The notes under the pieces were generated by a model, which searched no databases, was not told the origin of the DNA, and saw nothing but the letters and a program-made list of their open reading frames with translations. Of a stretch of 64,000 nucleotides of DNA, positions 43,711-53,640 are shown in pieces. The position numbers were made by a program, and so were the translations under genes. The stretch's first letter is position 1, and each line of letters starts with the position of its first letter. Origin of the DNA: Astropecten irregularis (taxonomy: Eukaryota > Echinodermata > Asteroidea > Paxillosida > Astropectinidae); the NCBI GenBank assembly GCA_963971285.1, contig OZ020249.1, positions 2,356,001 through 2,420,000 on the forward strand, read 5' to 3'.

Positions 43711-43994
43711 TGAAGTAGTATGACTTATGGCGTTGACTACAATAATTTGGTAGCTCAAGAATCTTCTGTAGTGCCACTGCCTAGATCGGCTTTTATTCTA
43801 TAGATTGAAACTCCGGTAGTAACTAGTAATAGTATACATGTAGGCTATAGATAAGTGTGCCCGCATGCGTTATGTGAGTCTGCTCTAGTAAAACTCTGTA
43901 ACATGAACTGAATGACTGTACACACATGTGGGTATAGCCATCTAACATGTGTGTAGGTGGGCTGAATAAAATAGTACCTCATTATATCACAACA
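43711..43994 (-). repeat. 3' LTR of the gypsy element
   Basis: On the minus strand it begins TGTTGTGATATAATGAGG and ends CATACTACTTCA. TG..CA ends are present. A GAATAAAATA-type polyadenylation signal is on the opposite strand only. Confidence 0.92.
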
Positions 43995-44008
43995 TCCCTC
44001 CCCTTTTG
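43995..44008 (-). promoter_or_regulatory. polypurine tract (plus-strand primer)
   Basis: The minus strand reads AAAAGGGGAGGGA immediately before the 3' LTR TGTTG. This is the RNase-H-resistant primer for second-strand synthesis. Confidence 0.85.
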
Positions 44009-44477
44009 AAAGTTAATTTTCAGGAACAATAATTCACATAGAAATGAAAGGTAATTATGGTGATCTGATATTAACTTCTATGATTATAATGTAATACAGT
44101 AATCATCTGAATAAACAACCTGTATAACTGTGATATAACAAAATGTGTTAAATTGGGTTCCTTCTGGTAAACAGTTGATGGTTGTCACAGGTAGGCAAGG
44201 TGAGGTCTATTAAGTTTTGGAAAGGTACAGAACAATGGTCTCCATGGTCATCAGTTTTCTTAGTTAAAATGATATGTGGCAAAGTTACAATTTTAAACAG
44301 ATTGATCAAAACTTACTAATCTCTAATCATCTTCAAAAGCTAAACTAAACTGATTAAATGCTTCAAACTACAACAGTCAACTGTCTAATTTTCAACTTTG
44401 CTCAATCAATGAACATGCACAAAAAATGAACATGAGGAGTCTCTGTGGTGATTGAGTTTTATGTTGGTAATGCATAA

Positions 44478-45505
44478 CTAATATGTGTATCTGCTCGGTT
44501 TGCGGATGATACAACCTGATCTGGTTGTCTTGTTGTCATGCTGTTTGTTCTTGTGTGTAGTTTGATTGTCAGTTTGTTGGTTCTTGTTCATAATTGGTTT
44601 TTCCATCTCATTGCTGGTCTTTGATGGAGATATGTCCTCTGTAAATCGGACATGTTTAGGTACTGCTGCCTTGCTGGATGGCATCTCTCTGAGATGGGCT
44701 CTATTCCGTCTCATCTTCCTTCCATTGGGAGATGTTACTTCATATGATCTGGGTTCCTTGCAGACATTGGTTACTTCACCTGGTAACCATGTCTTGGTCT
44801 TCTCGTCTAGCATTCGTACTCTTTGGCCAACATGGAGGGGTGGAAGGTCTTTCCCTGCATGTTTGGCATCATGGGTAGTCTTCATCTTTTTCTGTTGTGA
44901 CTCCAGGTGCTCTCTGATGTCTTCAGACATCTGGACATTGGTTTTTGGCTGGTTGCTTGGTAGTGTTGTGCGCACTGGTCTGCCAAAAAGGGATTCTGCC
45001 GGGGATGGCAGCTTGGAGTCTACTGGTGTTGCTCGGAGATTCAGGAGTGCCACATCGATGTTTTGTCCTGACCTCTTGCACTTCTTGATCAGCGACTTAA
45101 TTGTTCGAACAGCCCGCTCGACTAGACCATTCGATTGGGGGTAATGTGGGGAGGATGTCGTGTGTTTGATTCCCCACATGGAACACATGTCTGCATACTG
45201 TCTTCCTGCAAACTGGGGTCCGTTGTCAGATATGATTTCTGCTGGTGCTCCTAGTATGCTGATAGTGCGGGAAGTGACACCAGCTACTGCTGCACTTGTG
45301 GTGCTCGACATCTTTTAAACTTCTTGATACTTGGATTGGTAGTCTACGATCAAGAGGTAGTCAGTCCCATCTATCTCAAACATGTCGGTCCCAAGTTTCG
45401 TCCAGGCCGTGGACGGTATGTCATGGGGATGCAGGGGTTCCTTCTGCTGTTTCGGTTGTGCTTCTTGACAGATTGTGCACGCTTTGACGGTGTCATCAAT
45501 GTGTC
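44478..45505 (-). pseudogene. integrase of the gypsy element, with stop codon
   Basis: The zinc-binding end (TVKACTICQEA) and core (LGTDMFEIDGTDYLLIVDY) lie upstream of an in-frame TAA at about 45314. After that come IISDNGPQFAG, HTTSSPHYPQSNGLVERAVR (the catalytic D and E) and a C-terminal segment (PPLHVGQRVRMLDEKTKTW). The His residues of the HHCC module are missing because of the deletion at about 45505. One stop and one deletion inactivate it. Confidence 0.9.
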
Positions 45506-47552
45506 ATAGTGGTTTCTTCCATATCATCTCCAGAGGCTTGTGGTCGGAGTGGACCATGAATTCCTTTCCGAATAGGTAGTTGTGGAATCGCATTATTCCA
45601 AACACCATGGCGAGTGTCTCGCGCTTGATGTTGGAATAGTTCCTCTGGGATGGGGATAGACTCTTCGATGCGAATGCCACTGGTTTGTCATTCTGCAGAA
45701 GACAAGCTCCTAGGCCACGCTGGGATGCATCGACTTCGAGTACTGTTGGCATCTCTGGATCATAATACTGCAAACAGGCATTTGCAGTGATGGAGTGCTT
45801 CAAGGCGTCAAACTCTGCCTGATGGTCTTCTTGCCATATGAAGGGCACATTCTTCTTGAGAAGATCTCTGAGGAAAGCTGCTTTGTCTTCAACATTTGGA
45901 ATGTACGGGGATATGTAGTTGATGATCCCCAGAAATTTCTGTACGTCCTCCTTGTCTTGAGGTGTTGGAATGCTGTGGATATCCTCAATTCTGCTTGGGT
46001 CTGGACGGATACCACTGCTCGAGTATATCGAGCCGAAGAAGTTGATGGCATCAGTTCTGATGTGACATTTCGAACTGTTGAAAATGAGGCCTTCTCGTTT
46101 TGCCGTCTCCATCGGCTTCAAGATGTTGGCATCGTGCTCTTCCTCTGTCTTGCCGTAGACTGCAATGTCGTCTGCTATGCTGACACATCCGGGTACCTGT
46201 CCAACAATGTCGTCCATACACTGCTGAAAGATATCTTGGCTGATGGATAGTCCAAATGGAAGTCTTTGGAAACAGTATCGTCCAAATGGGGTATGAAACT
46301 TCGTCAACTCTTGGGATTTCTTCTCTAGATGTACCGCCCAGTAGCCAGCCTTGGCATCCAACTTCAAGAAGTACTTCGCTCTAGCGAACTCGGGGTTCAG
46401 TTCTTCCAAAGTCGGGATCTTATGGGGACATCTCTTCAAGCTCTGGTTGAGGCGTTTGGGATCAAGACATACACGGAGAGATCCATCTTGTTTCTCACTC
46501 GTAGTTATCGAGCTGCACCAATCGGTGTGGTGTGTCACTTTTCGGATGACTCCCAGTTGTTCCATTTTGTCTAGTTCAGCCTGGAGCTTAGGCTTCATGT
46601 GCACACTGCATTTTCTGGGTGCATCAATGCTTGGCATGGCGTCGTCTTTGAGATGTAGAGTCGCCTTCGTTTTGAAGTTGCCAATGGTGTCAAATTTCTC
46701 CGGATATAGCTTCTGAAGATCAAGCACTGTGGTGAATTTGTTGTGCACCGGATGATGGTCATCTGATTTTTCCTTGGGTGTGGGCACATGAGTAGAACTC
46801 TCATCTGTGATGGGTACTTTGGTGGAGTGGATGGTGACTATCTCAAGGTCACGGCACATTGGCAATCCAGCTATGGGTGGGCCAGGGACATCTACGACGT
46901 AGAATTTGTTCTTACTCCACTCTACTGTCCGGTACCGGCACAGGAGCTCGATGCTTCCAAGGCATGTTATTTCTGTGCCGTTGTATGCTGTCAGCTTGGC
47001 TTTACACTGCTTGATGTGGGATTTCCAGCGCTGACCATACATCTGTTGAGTCGCGCGGAGTGGGAGAGTGTTTCCACCGGCTCCCGTGTCTACCTTTGCA
47101 CGTAGGCGATGGGTGCCTTCAAGGTCGGGACATATGATGGCAATTGTGGTATATGCCTCATTTCCAAGATTCTCAACAAGATTCATGCACAGGTGGGAGA
47201 CTGTCACTGTGTCGAACAGGGTGTTGTCTTCCTCTGCCTGGTACTCTGCTGCATGAACATCATGGTTGTCGTCACTGGCTTGCTGCTTATTGGCATGAGA
47301 TCGGGACTTGGATCTCGATGTTTGCGACTTTCTTCCTCTGGAATTACTCCTGCCTCGTCTCCTTGGTGACTTTGATCCGGCACGTCCCTTGCCTTTTCCT
47401 TTGGACTTGCGGCAGTACTTTGCCCAGTGGCCTTTGGACCCGCAGGCCTTGCAGGTGTCTTTGAAGGCTGGGCAACGTCTTGGTTGGTGAGATAACCCAC
47501 AGTTGCCGCATGATCTGCCTGTCGGTCGGAAGGCTCCAGTGATTGGAGACAC
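45504..47552 (-). CDS. nucleocapsid-protease-RT-RNase H polyprotein
   Basis: The open frame of 682 residues starts in frame -1 relative to gag. Two Cys knuckles come first (CGNCGLSHQPRRCPAFKDTC, CGSKGHWAKYC), then a Lys/Arg/Ser-rich stretch. Next are protease (VDTGAGGNTLP, about residue 155), RT from about residue 330 (LRVCLDPKRLNQ, FLKLDAKAGYW, PFGRYCFQRLPFGL, catalytic SIADDIAVYG) and RNase H (EVDASQRGLGACLLQ, KRETLAM, HSDHKPLE). It ends at a stop right after KKPL, where an internal deletion joins to integrase. All RT catalytic residues are intact. Confidence 0.92.
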   Translation of the reverse strand: MSPITGAFRPTGRSCGNCGLSHQPRRCPAFKDTCKACGSKGHWAKYCRKSKGKGKGRAGSKSPRRRGRSNSRGRKSQTSRSKSRSHANKQQASDDNHDVHAAEYQAEEDNTLFDTVTVSHLCMNLVENLGNEAYTTIAIICPDLEGTHRLRAKVDTGAGGNTLPLRATQQMYGQRWKSHIKQCKAKLTAYNGTEITCLGSIELLCRYRTVEWSKNKFYVVDVPGPPIAGLPMCRDLEIVTIHSTKVPITDESSTHVPTPKEKSDDHHPVHNKFTTVLDLQKLYPEKFDTIGNFKTKATLHLKDDAMPSIDAPRKCSVHMKPKLQAELDKMEQLGVIRKVTHHTDWCSSITTSEKQDGSLRVCLDPKRLNQSLKRCPHKIPTLEELNPEFARAKYFLKLDAKAGYWAVHLEKKSQELTKFHTPFGRYCFQRLPFGLSISQDIFQQCMDDIVGQVPGCVSIADDIAVYGKTEEEHDANILKPMETAKREGLIFNSSKCHIRTDAINFFGSIYSSSGIRPDPSRIEDIHSIPTPQDKEDVQKFLGIINYISPYIPNVEDKAAFLRDLLKKNVPFIWQEDHQAEFDALKHSITANACLQYYDPEMPTVLEVDASQRGLGACLLQNDKPVAFASKSLSPSQRNYSNIKRETLAMVFGIMRFHNYLFGKEFMVHSDHKPLEMIWKKPL

Positions 47553-47558
47553 TTTTTT
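47552..47558 (-). promoter_or_regulatory. slippery heptamer A-AAA-AAG, possible -1 frameshift site
   Basis: Gag codons GGA AAA AAG TGT place a perfect X-XXY-YYZ heptamer exactly where coding switches to the -1 frame with GTG TCT. Either it is a programmed frameshift, or one A has been lost from a 7-A run in an originally single gag-pol frame. No obvious stimulatory pseudoknot was modelled. Confidence 0.5.
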
Positions 47559-48070
47559 CCGGCGCTTATGGCTTCGTACTTTCGGCCATCCAAGAGCATG
47601 TCATCTATGCTGTATCCGATAGGTTTGTCCAATAGGTCTTTTTGGAACATTTCGGATGTAGTGGACGCGATGACCAGTTCAACGATCCGCTCTGTATATT
47701 CGTCTTGGCCAAAATTGCACTCATTGGCCTTCTCCCGGCACCTGTTGACGAAGTCGTCCAGTGATTCGTTAGACTTCTGCCTGTATCGCATGAGTTCGAG
47801 TCGGTGTATCCGGAAGTTGACTTTGATGTTTAGTTGTTTCTTGAACAGCTCCCATAGTCGTGCTGGGTCACCTTGCTCTTCTGCGGACAGGCTGGATGAG
47901 TTGATTTTTTTCAACCCTTCTTTTCCAACTGCTATCTTTATTTTGATAGCACATTTCGCAGGGTCTGTGATGTCCTGGTCCAAGAGAGTGAGTTCCATGC
48001 GCTGACGGAAAAGTCTGAACTCCTCTGCAATGTCGCTGACTCCCCAATTCACCTCGGGGAATCGGGCCAT
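47553..48070 (-). CDS. Gag capsid region of the gypsy element
   Basis: From the ATG at 48070 the protein reads WGVSDIAEEFRLFRQRMELT, ARLWELFKKQLNIKVNFRIH, RYRQKSNESLDDFVNRCREK and ERIVELVIAS, matching the Retrotrans_gag capsid fold. The gag frame stays open to 47204, but past 47552 its residues lose gag-like character. The nucleocapsid continues in the -1 frame, reached at the heptamer A-AAA-AAG. Confidence 0.88.
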
Positions 48071-49416
48071 GTTCTGCTCTCAGCAAGATCTAGCTGTGGA
48101 GGGAATTTTGGCGTATATATGTATATATATATTGAACATACAGTATATATGCTATTCTGAATACACTGGGCAATTTTATCCTAGCAATGATGGAAATCAA
48201 TTAGGAAGTAATTTTCTATATCTATTATGATAAGAAAATGTTAAATTGCAATGAGAAATACAATAATCTTATGTATTACACTTGATAAAAATCACTGTCA
48301 AAAGTGTTAGGTATTCAGTGTTCGATGCATAGTTTTTGTCCATAAAAGTTCAGTTGGGCGACTGGTAGCAAGTCTTTGCTGGATTTGTCCGTGCGCAATG
48401 TGTCGAAATGGTTCCAAAGAAGATAATGCACAGCTCCAATTCCCAGCACTGTGATTGGCTGCGGAAGGATATCCAAGAGTCACTTCGGGGAGTCGGCTGA
48501 CGGTCCCAGTGCTCTTCCACGCGGAGTGATAGGGTCAGTGGTCAACTGAAGTGGGGTGATGCGTGAGGGGTCTACACACACCATAGACGACACATACAGC
48601 ATACGGAACTATTTGTTCATCTGCCACATGCATGTAGATAAAAATGGCGGAGCGGTAAGCGACGTTCAGGCAACGTTAGCTAAACGTATAGGTTGATGCT
48701 GGCCTATGTCTAGCGTTAAAGTTATGCCTCGCTACGGTGACACAAAATGCAGGATCAAAATAGTTGCGCAAATGTACTGTTATTACGCAAACCGCTCAAT
48801 TGTTGATTCGTGTTGATCTTGATGGCATTGCTGTTGTGACTAACGCAATGTTCTCACGTGAAATCCACGTTCCGCTGTAGTGTAGGGTCCACAACTTTGG
48901 GGGGAAAAATGGCCGCGATCGCCGTGGTCAGTTCGGTGACTTCCCGGTCTCTTCGGTTGGTTACTGGGGGTTCCACGGCCAGGAAACAACGTTGATCGTC
49001 GCTTGCGGGCTCCGGGGAATGGGGAGTTGTCGTCTCCGTTGGGTCACCTAACGGGCGTGCTGGTCACGCTGCGCTGGTTAGCTGGGTTTGGGGAATCTCG
49101 CTCGGTTGGGGTTATGCGGCTCGGTCGAAGGGTTTCGACGGTGTTCGTCGCTGTCTTCTCTGCTCGATCTGGCAAAACTCGGTTTGGTATTTGCCTCGGT
49201 TGAACGTGCTCGACGCTGTACTATTTTTTCGCTGCTCGGCTGGGGGGAAAACTCGGTCAGTTTTTCTGCACTCGGTCGGAGGAAGGTGCTTGGACGTGAT
49301 CGTCGTTGCTTCACTGCTCGGATGGGGAAAAACTCCGCTTGGTTTTCACCGCTCGGTCGGAGGAAGGTTCGGTGTTGAGTTGTCTCAGACCTTTACTGTT
49401 CTACCGGTTTTCTTTT
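48071..49416 (-). other. long leader of the gypsy element with about 78-bp tandem repeats
   Basis: No coding is seen between the 5' LTR and gag. At about 49080-49375, CGGTCG.AGG..TTCG.CG-type units recur at roughly 49119, 49197, 49272 and 49354. A (TATA)n stretch lies at 48115-48131. The GC-rich repeats may act as leader RNA structure or packaging sequence, which is speculation. Confidence 0.65.
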
Positions 49417-49429
49417 ACCGCTGCCACCA
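49417..49429 (-). promoter_or_regulatory. primer-binding site, complementary to a tRNA-Leu 3' end
   Basis: The minus strand reads TGGTGGCAGCGGT immediately after the 5' LTR. This matches the complement of the 3' end of animal tRNA-Leu (UAG/AAG type, ending ACCGCTGCCACCA). Thirteen bases match, then it diverges. Confidence 0.75.
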
Positions 49430-49711
49430 TGAAGTAGTATGACTTATGGCATTGACTACAGTATTTTGGTAGCTCAAGAATCTTCTGTAGTGCCACTGTC
49501 TAGATCGGCTTTTATTCTATAGATTGAAACTCCGGTAGTAACTAGTAATAGTATTCATGTAGGCTATAGATAAGTGTGCCCGCATGTGTTATGTGAGTCT
49601 GCTCTAGTAAAACTCCGTAACATGAACTGAATGACTGTACACACATGTGGGTAGCCATCTAACATGTGTGTAGGTGGGCTGAATAAAATAGTACCTCATT
49701 ATATCACAACA
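49430..49711 (-). repeat. 5' LTR of the gypsy element
   Basis: Near-identical to 43711-43994, with the same TG..CA ends. It would carry the promoter; no TATA box is obvious by eye. Confidence 0.92.
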
Positions 49712-49849
49712 ATGACTAGTATCAAATGAAAGCTGAGGAAATAAGCTTTCCACTTTCCAGACGTGTCATTTTTTATTCAAAAGTGAAATTAAGATAGGAT
49801 TAAGCATTGACAAATCTCGGTTTCATTTTTTCTGAGACACCCTGTAGTT

Positions 49850-50800
49850 ACGATTGGTAAGATTGAATAAAAGATACTTGCTTTTATTAAGATTTTAAGA
49901 AGAAAAGATTTTTAAAGAGTAATTCTTATGTGTTTTATTGTTTCATCGAAACACCTGAGAGCATGATCCAAAATTAGGTAACACTCAAAAACTGAAAACA
50001 TAAAATAAATTTCCTACAACACCCTTAAAATTACTTCTTTTCACTTCAACACTTCAACCTTCCAGGCCACTCACTCAGCCAATTATCAGTTGCAGTACTA
50101 CAACAAAGGGGATTCAAGAACTGTCACACTACATCAGTGACTCATCATTACCTTTTGTCTAGACCACAGACTTGGCCCCCATATATATACCCTTGCTTGA
50201 TGATGCCACTTCATTGCATCTGATGAAGTAGTTGTTGCTACGAAAGCTCATGCTCTTTTTAAACTCTAGTTAGTCAATATAGTGCTACTTGTATTTTTGT
50301 ATTCTTTTCACTAAGAAAGGACAATATTTTTCTAATCTAAAAGAAATTTCTTACATTATTTAATTAACCAAAGTTGAAAATGTTCCAAGTTTTAATAATA
50401 AAACAAATCCATAGACTCGGTGAAGGTAGTCATTTTCATTGATGTCCGTCACTCACGCCCTACAACCTTCTTTAAAAGAAAATTAAAATAGACAAATTGA
50501 AAATGGCATGTGCCTAAGTTGCACTGGTGTCAGGGCTAAACATTCACATGTTTTTTACTGACAATAAGTATTCAAGAAATCTTTGGTGAAGCAATTAATG
50601 CATTGATGTCCGTCCCTCACGTGGGGGACGGATTTGGATCACGCTTCGGAACGAAAAATTGGAAATGGAATCTGATCGCATCGGTTGGAATTCGGGATTC
50701 CGACCGCCGCCTCCAGACTTGTACAGCGCTTTGAATTTGTATCCCTGAACCTTTCTTTATCAGCAGTTGTTGGATGCGAGGTGGTGCACTGGGTAATACC
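49850..50800. other. non-genic AT-rich tract
   Basis: No gene is seen. GATGTCCGTC.CTCACG occurs at 50441 and 50604; the second is part of a TCCGTCC..GGGGGACGGA hairpin. Confidence 0.4.
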
Positions 50801-50809
50801 ATATCATCG

Positions 50810-51400
50810 CCACTGGTTTTTCATTCTGCAGAAGACAATCTCCTACAGTACAAGATATCTCTGGGTCATAATACTGCAAACAGGCATTTGCAGTAATAAA
50901 GTGCTTCAAGGCCTCAAACTCTGCATAAAGATCTTCTTGCCATATTAAGGCTACATTCTTCTTGAGAAGATCTCTGAGGGAGGCTGCTTTGTCTGCAACA
51001 TTTGGAATGTATCCGTGGGGATATGTAGATGATCATCCCTGTGAACATCTGTAAGTCCTTGTCTTGGGGTGCTTGAATGTTGTAGACGTCTTCAATCCTT
51101 CTAAGATTTTGGCTTATACCACTACAGTACTTGAGTAGATCGATCCAAAGAATTTTATTGCCTCAGGTTTTATGAGACATTTTTAACTGTTGAAAACAAG
51201 GCCTTTTCGTTTTTCCATTTTCATCAGCTTCAGGATATTTGTACGTGCTCTGTTTCTGTCCAGTCATTTGCTATGCTAGCTGACACTTATATGTACCTGT
51301 CCAACAATGTCATCCATACACTTACTGAAAGATATCTTGGCTGATGGAGAGTCCAAATGGAAGTCTTTGGAAGCATTATCGTCCAAATGGGGTACAAAAC
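50810..51400 (-). pseudogene. gypsy RT/RNase H relic, relative of the 43.7-49.7 kb element
   Basis: The DNA itself is similar to 45690-46290. Shared blocks include GGTCATAATACTGCAAACAG, CATTCTTCTTGAGAAGATCT, CCAACAATGTC.TCCATACAC and GAAAGATATCTTGGCTGATG. Many small indels destroy the frame. The RT active-site region is unreadable. Confidence 0.85.
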
Positions 51401-51642
51401 ATGGTCAGCTGTCTATTGGACAGATTTGTCGAATTAGTGCATGTTTGACAATAAGGTTTGTCAAACAGAAAGAGGTGTGGATTCAGAAAGTGGTGTGACT
51501 GTGGATTGAACTTACAGGATCAGGTTGTCTATTTTTCCTTTTCAGTTTGGTCAGGTTAGGCTTGGATTGATATAGATCTGACACTTGAATGTTCATTTTA
51601 GGTTTCTGTTAATAGGGCTCATTGTATTATTTTCTCTTAGAT

Positions 51643-51720
51643 CTTGCTCTGAGAAGAGGCTGGCATCAATTTCCGAATCATCTTTGCATGGTGCACGTGA
51701 CAAAAAAGCAGCCAGAACTA
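51643..51720 (+). other. candidate exon interrupted by a hAT-like insertion
   Basis: TATTATTTTCTCTTAG precedes a frame (LALRRGWHQFPNHL, then TKKQPELGQ) that is open up to the insertion at 51729. On the far side (53641) the same frame continues for 21 codons to a stop at about 53706. No family is recognised. Low confidence; it could be chance. Confidence 0.2.
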
Positions 51721-52344
51721 GGTCAGATTAGGGTTGGGTGGTTTCCAATTTGTACAAGCCGGAATACCGGTGTCACGAGCTCAGGTGACCGGCGTGCCGT
51801 GCTGACCGGGTTACGAAACCGGTCAGCTAGGCACGTGATGAACACGGGCTGAACTGCCCAGCGTGCCGAGTTAGCCGGTAGTATACGTTAAAAACAGAAT
51901 GGCTGCGTGTGTGTTCCTTCCTCCATGATGAAAGGGAGCAAATTGACATCATGACAGCCACACATGTGGTAGAGTGATTAACTCCAGTGTAGGGATCTTG
52001 TTTCTTAGTTATTATGCATTAGGTCTTTTCTACTGCAGTGTTCTATACAGCAGTTTAATTAGACAAGTCCTCAGACCTGCGGGTGGGGGGTGGGTGTCGT
52101 ACGTTCATTATACGTTTGCGCTAAGATTTACAAAATGAAAATTCAACACTAATTCCTGTGATCCATGCCCCTGGTGCTTTTATCATATTGGTCCATGAAT
52201 TGTTTACATAAGGAGATGTAGTTGAGCAAGGGATGTTTTTCTCTGTACTAAAACCTTGATCTACTAGGCATGTCAGCCCAGTAGATCGAGACCCTTCCGT
52301 GTTCCATGCGTTATTTTGCTGTGATTTTATTATACAGTGAGATA

Positions 52345-52435
52345 TAATTCCACGTCGGTGAAGGGCAAGCCTAATTTTCATATTATCCATTTCCCGACCA
52401 AAATCATTTAATATTCATGATTTACTGCGGTACCC
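52345..52435 (+). mobile_element. SINE-A 3' fragment
   Basis: Contains CCACGTCGGTGAAGGGCAAG, CCTAATTTTCATATTATC and the ATTTAATATTCATGA tail, without a tRNA-like head. Confidence 0.75.
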
Positions 52436-52476
52436 GCCGCGATATTGGATTCGATTCACCCTGCAGACCCCAGCTA

Positions 52477-52680
52477 GCTCGGTGGCCTAGCAGGTAAGGC
52501 ATCTGCACTAGTAAGCAGGAGGTCGTGGGTTCGAATCCCACCTGAGCAAGCATGTGATTTTTTCTCACGTGCTCTCACCAGCACAGTGCTCACCAGTATA
52601 CAGTGCTTATCCACGTCGGTGAAGGGCAAGCCTAATTTGCATATTATCTATTTCCCGACCAAAATCATTTAATATTCATG
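52477..52680 (+). mobile_element. SINE-A copy 2 with complete tRNA-like head
   Basis: The head (52477-52548) has A box TGGCCTAGCAGGTAAGGC and B box GGTTCGAATCC, and acceptor arms GCTCGG / CTGAGC that pair. The anticodon arm is irregular (CTGC..GCAG with an 8-nt loop), so it is a tRNA-derived SINE and not a functional tRNA gene. The body carries CATGTGATTTTTTCTCACGT, and the tail CCACGTCGGTGAAGGGCAAG through CATTTAATATTCATGA. Confidence 0.82.
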
Positions 52681-53024
52681 AACAAAGAAAAATTGACTGG
52701 AGCGGGATTCAAACCGGCGACCTCCTGAATACTGTACAGGCGCTCTATCAACTGAGCCATCCAGCTCTACGTTGGTGGTGACCCCAATAGTCAACTATCT
52801 TTGTTCGTTTGGCAGTCAGAAGCCATGAAACCACGCACACACCGCCACGGTGTGTGCGTGGCGGTGTGTGCATGGTTTCATGGATTATGACTGCCAAACG
52901 AACAAAGATAGTTGACTATTGGGGTCACCACCAACGTAGGGCTGGATGGCTCAGTTGAAGAGCGCCTGTACGGTATTCAGGAGGTCGCTGGTTCGAATCC
53001 CGCTCCAGTCAATTTTTCTTTGTT
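52681..53024. repeat. 344-bp palindrome of two head-to-head SINE-B units
   Basis: The left half reads, on the minus strand, the same tRNA-like head and body as the right half reads on the plus strand. The symmetry centre is at about 52850 (CCGCCACGGTGTG). The right-hand tRNA-like unit (52940-53010) has A box TGGCTCAGTTGAAGAGC, B box GGTTCGAATCC, and a 7-bp acceptor helix GGCTGGA/TCCAGTC. The left-hand unit is at about 52694-52764. Confidence 0.87.
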
Positions 53025-53090
53025 CACTTTTCAATGACTTAAAAACTCAGTCAGTTTCCCTTGTGGTTATTTCATGAATAAATTCAATTT
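53025..53090 (+). repeat. SINE-B tail
   Basis: CAATGACTTAAAAACTCAGT and CAGTTTCCCTTGTGGTTATT match the tails at 17410-17447 and 54460-54500. Confidence 0.75.
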
Positions 53091-53640
53091 TGGGCGCCGT
53101 TAAATTTTGGGCGCCCATTAAATCGGACCACGATTTGCCTGACCACTTGCAAACTTCCCAGTGGCAAATTCAGCTGTCACAAAATGCAGTGACCACCAAT
53201 AACAGTGATCAGATGAAGCTTTATGAAAGGGTCACCTACCTTTTTCTCAGAAATAAATTCATGATCTTCCCCCACATACCCTATTGTCTCCATTTCATGA
53301 ACTGTCTCCAGCTGTGTCTACACATCATCTAATTGGCAGGTCTTTTGTTAAGCTGGGTTCAGATTTCTGGGTCAAGAAACCAAAAACCACAAACATTTTG
53401 TTGTCAGCAAACACAGAGGGATCTCTTATAAGATCTTATCTCCATTTAGTTTACACACTGGCTGTTGCTAACAGAAAAATAACAAGTAATAACGCAGTAA
53501 TACTGCGGTTTTTTTTTCAAAACCAACTTTGCTGGTACAATGTATGTTGGTATAAAAAGCTTTGGTTCGGGTTGTTTTTTGTTTGTTTTAAACTGGCACT
53601 ATTCAGTAATACCGAAAAACTGCCCAACCTTAGGTCAGAT

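Larger units (their letters stand above)
43711..49711 (-). mobile_element. full-length Ty3/gypsy LTR retrotransposon, recently inserted
   Basis: Two LTRs (43711-43994 and 49430-49711) are flanked by an exact 5-bp duplication ATGAC (43706-43710, 49712-49716). Coding is on the minus strand, in gag-PR-RT-RH-IN order. By eye the LTRs differ at 7 bases plus one 2-bp indel over about 282 bp, roughly 2.5%, so insertion was fairly recent. It lacks the RNase H / integrase junction and has a stop in integrase, so this copy is defective. It inserted into the foldback element. Confidence 0.92.
41990..49844. mobile_element. foldback/mariner-type element with long inverted arms, interrupted twice
   Basis: CAGGATGTCCCAGAAAAAAC at 41990 and the complement of its near copy ending at 49844 are flanked by TA (41988-41989, 49845-49846). 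The arms extend about 350 bp. 41990-42345 pairs piecewise with 49712-49844, 43585-43710 and 42790-42934, for example TTTGCACAACGATA against TATCGTTGTGCAAA. Without its two insertions the element is about 1.2 kb. No transposase frame is seen. Confidence 0.8.
51729..53632. mobile_element. hAT-like element with TAGGGTTGGG ends, carrying SINEs
   Basis: TAGGGTTGGG (left, from 51730) pairs with CCCAACCTTA (right). The exact 8-bp duplication GGTCAGAT lies at 51721-51728 and 53633-53640. Subterminal ACCGG motifs occur at 51760-51830. No transposase is seen. SINE-A and SINE-B pieces (52345-53090) are nested inside. Confidence 0.82.

Noticed and set aside
44566-47464. Plus-strand frames across the gypsy element
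   Set aside because: They are shadows of gag-pol on the minus strand, which carries all recognisable motifs.
52477-52548. Functional tRNA gene
   Set aside because: A and B boxes and acceptor pairing are present, but the anticodon arm is irregular and the sequence recurs at 22.5 kb with a SINE tail.
52940-53010. Functional tRNA gene (second candidate)
   Set aside because: The D arm lacks two bases, and the unit is part of a dispersed SINE repeated in inverted orientation.
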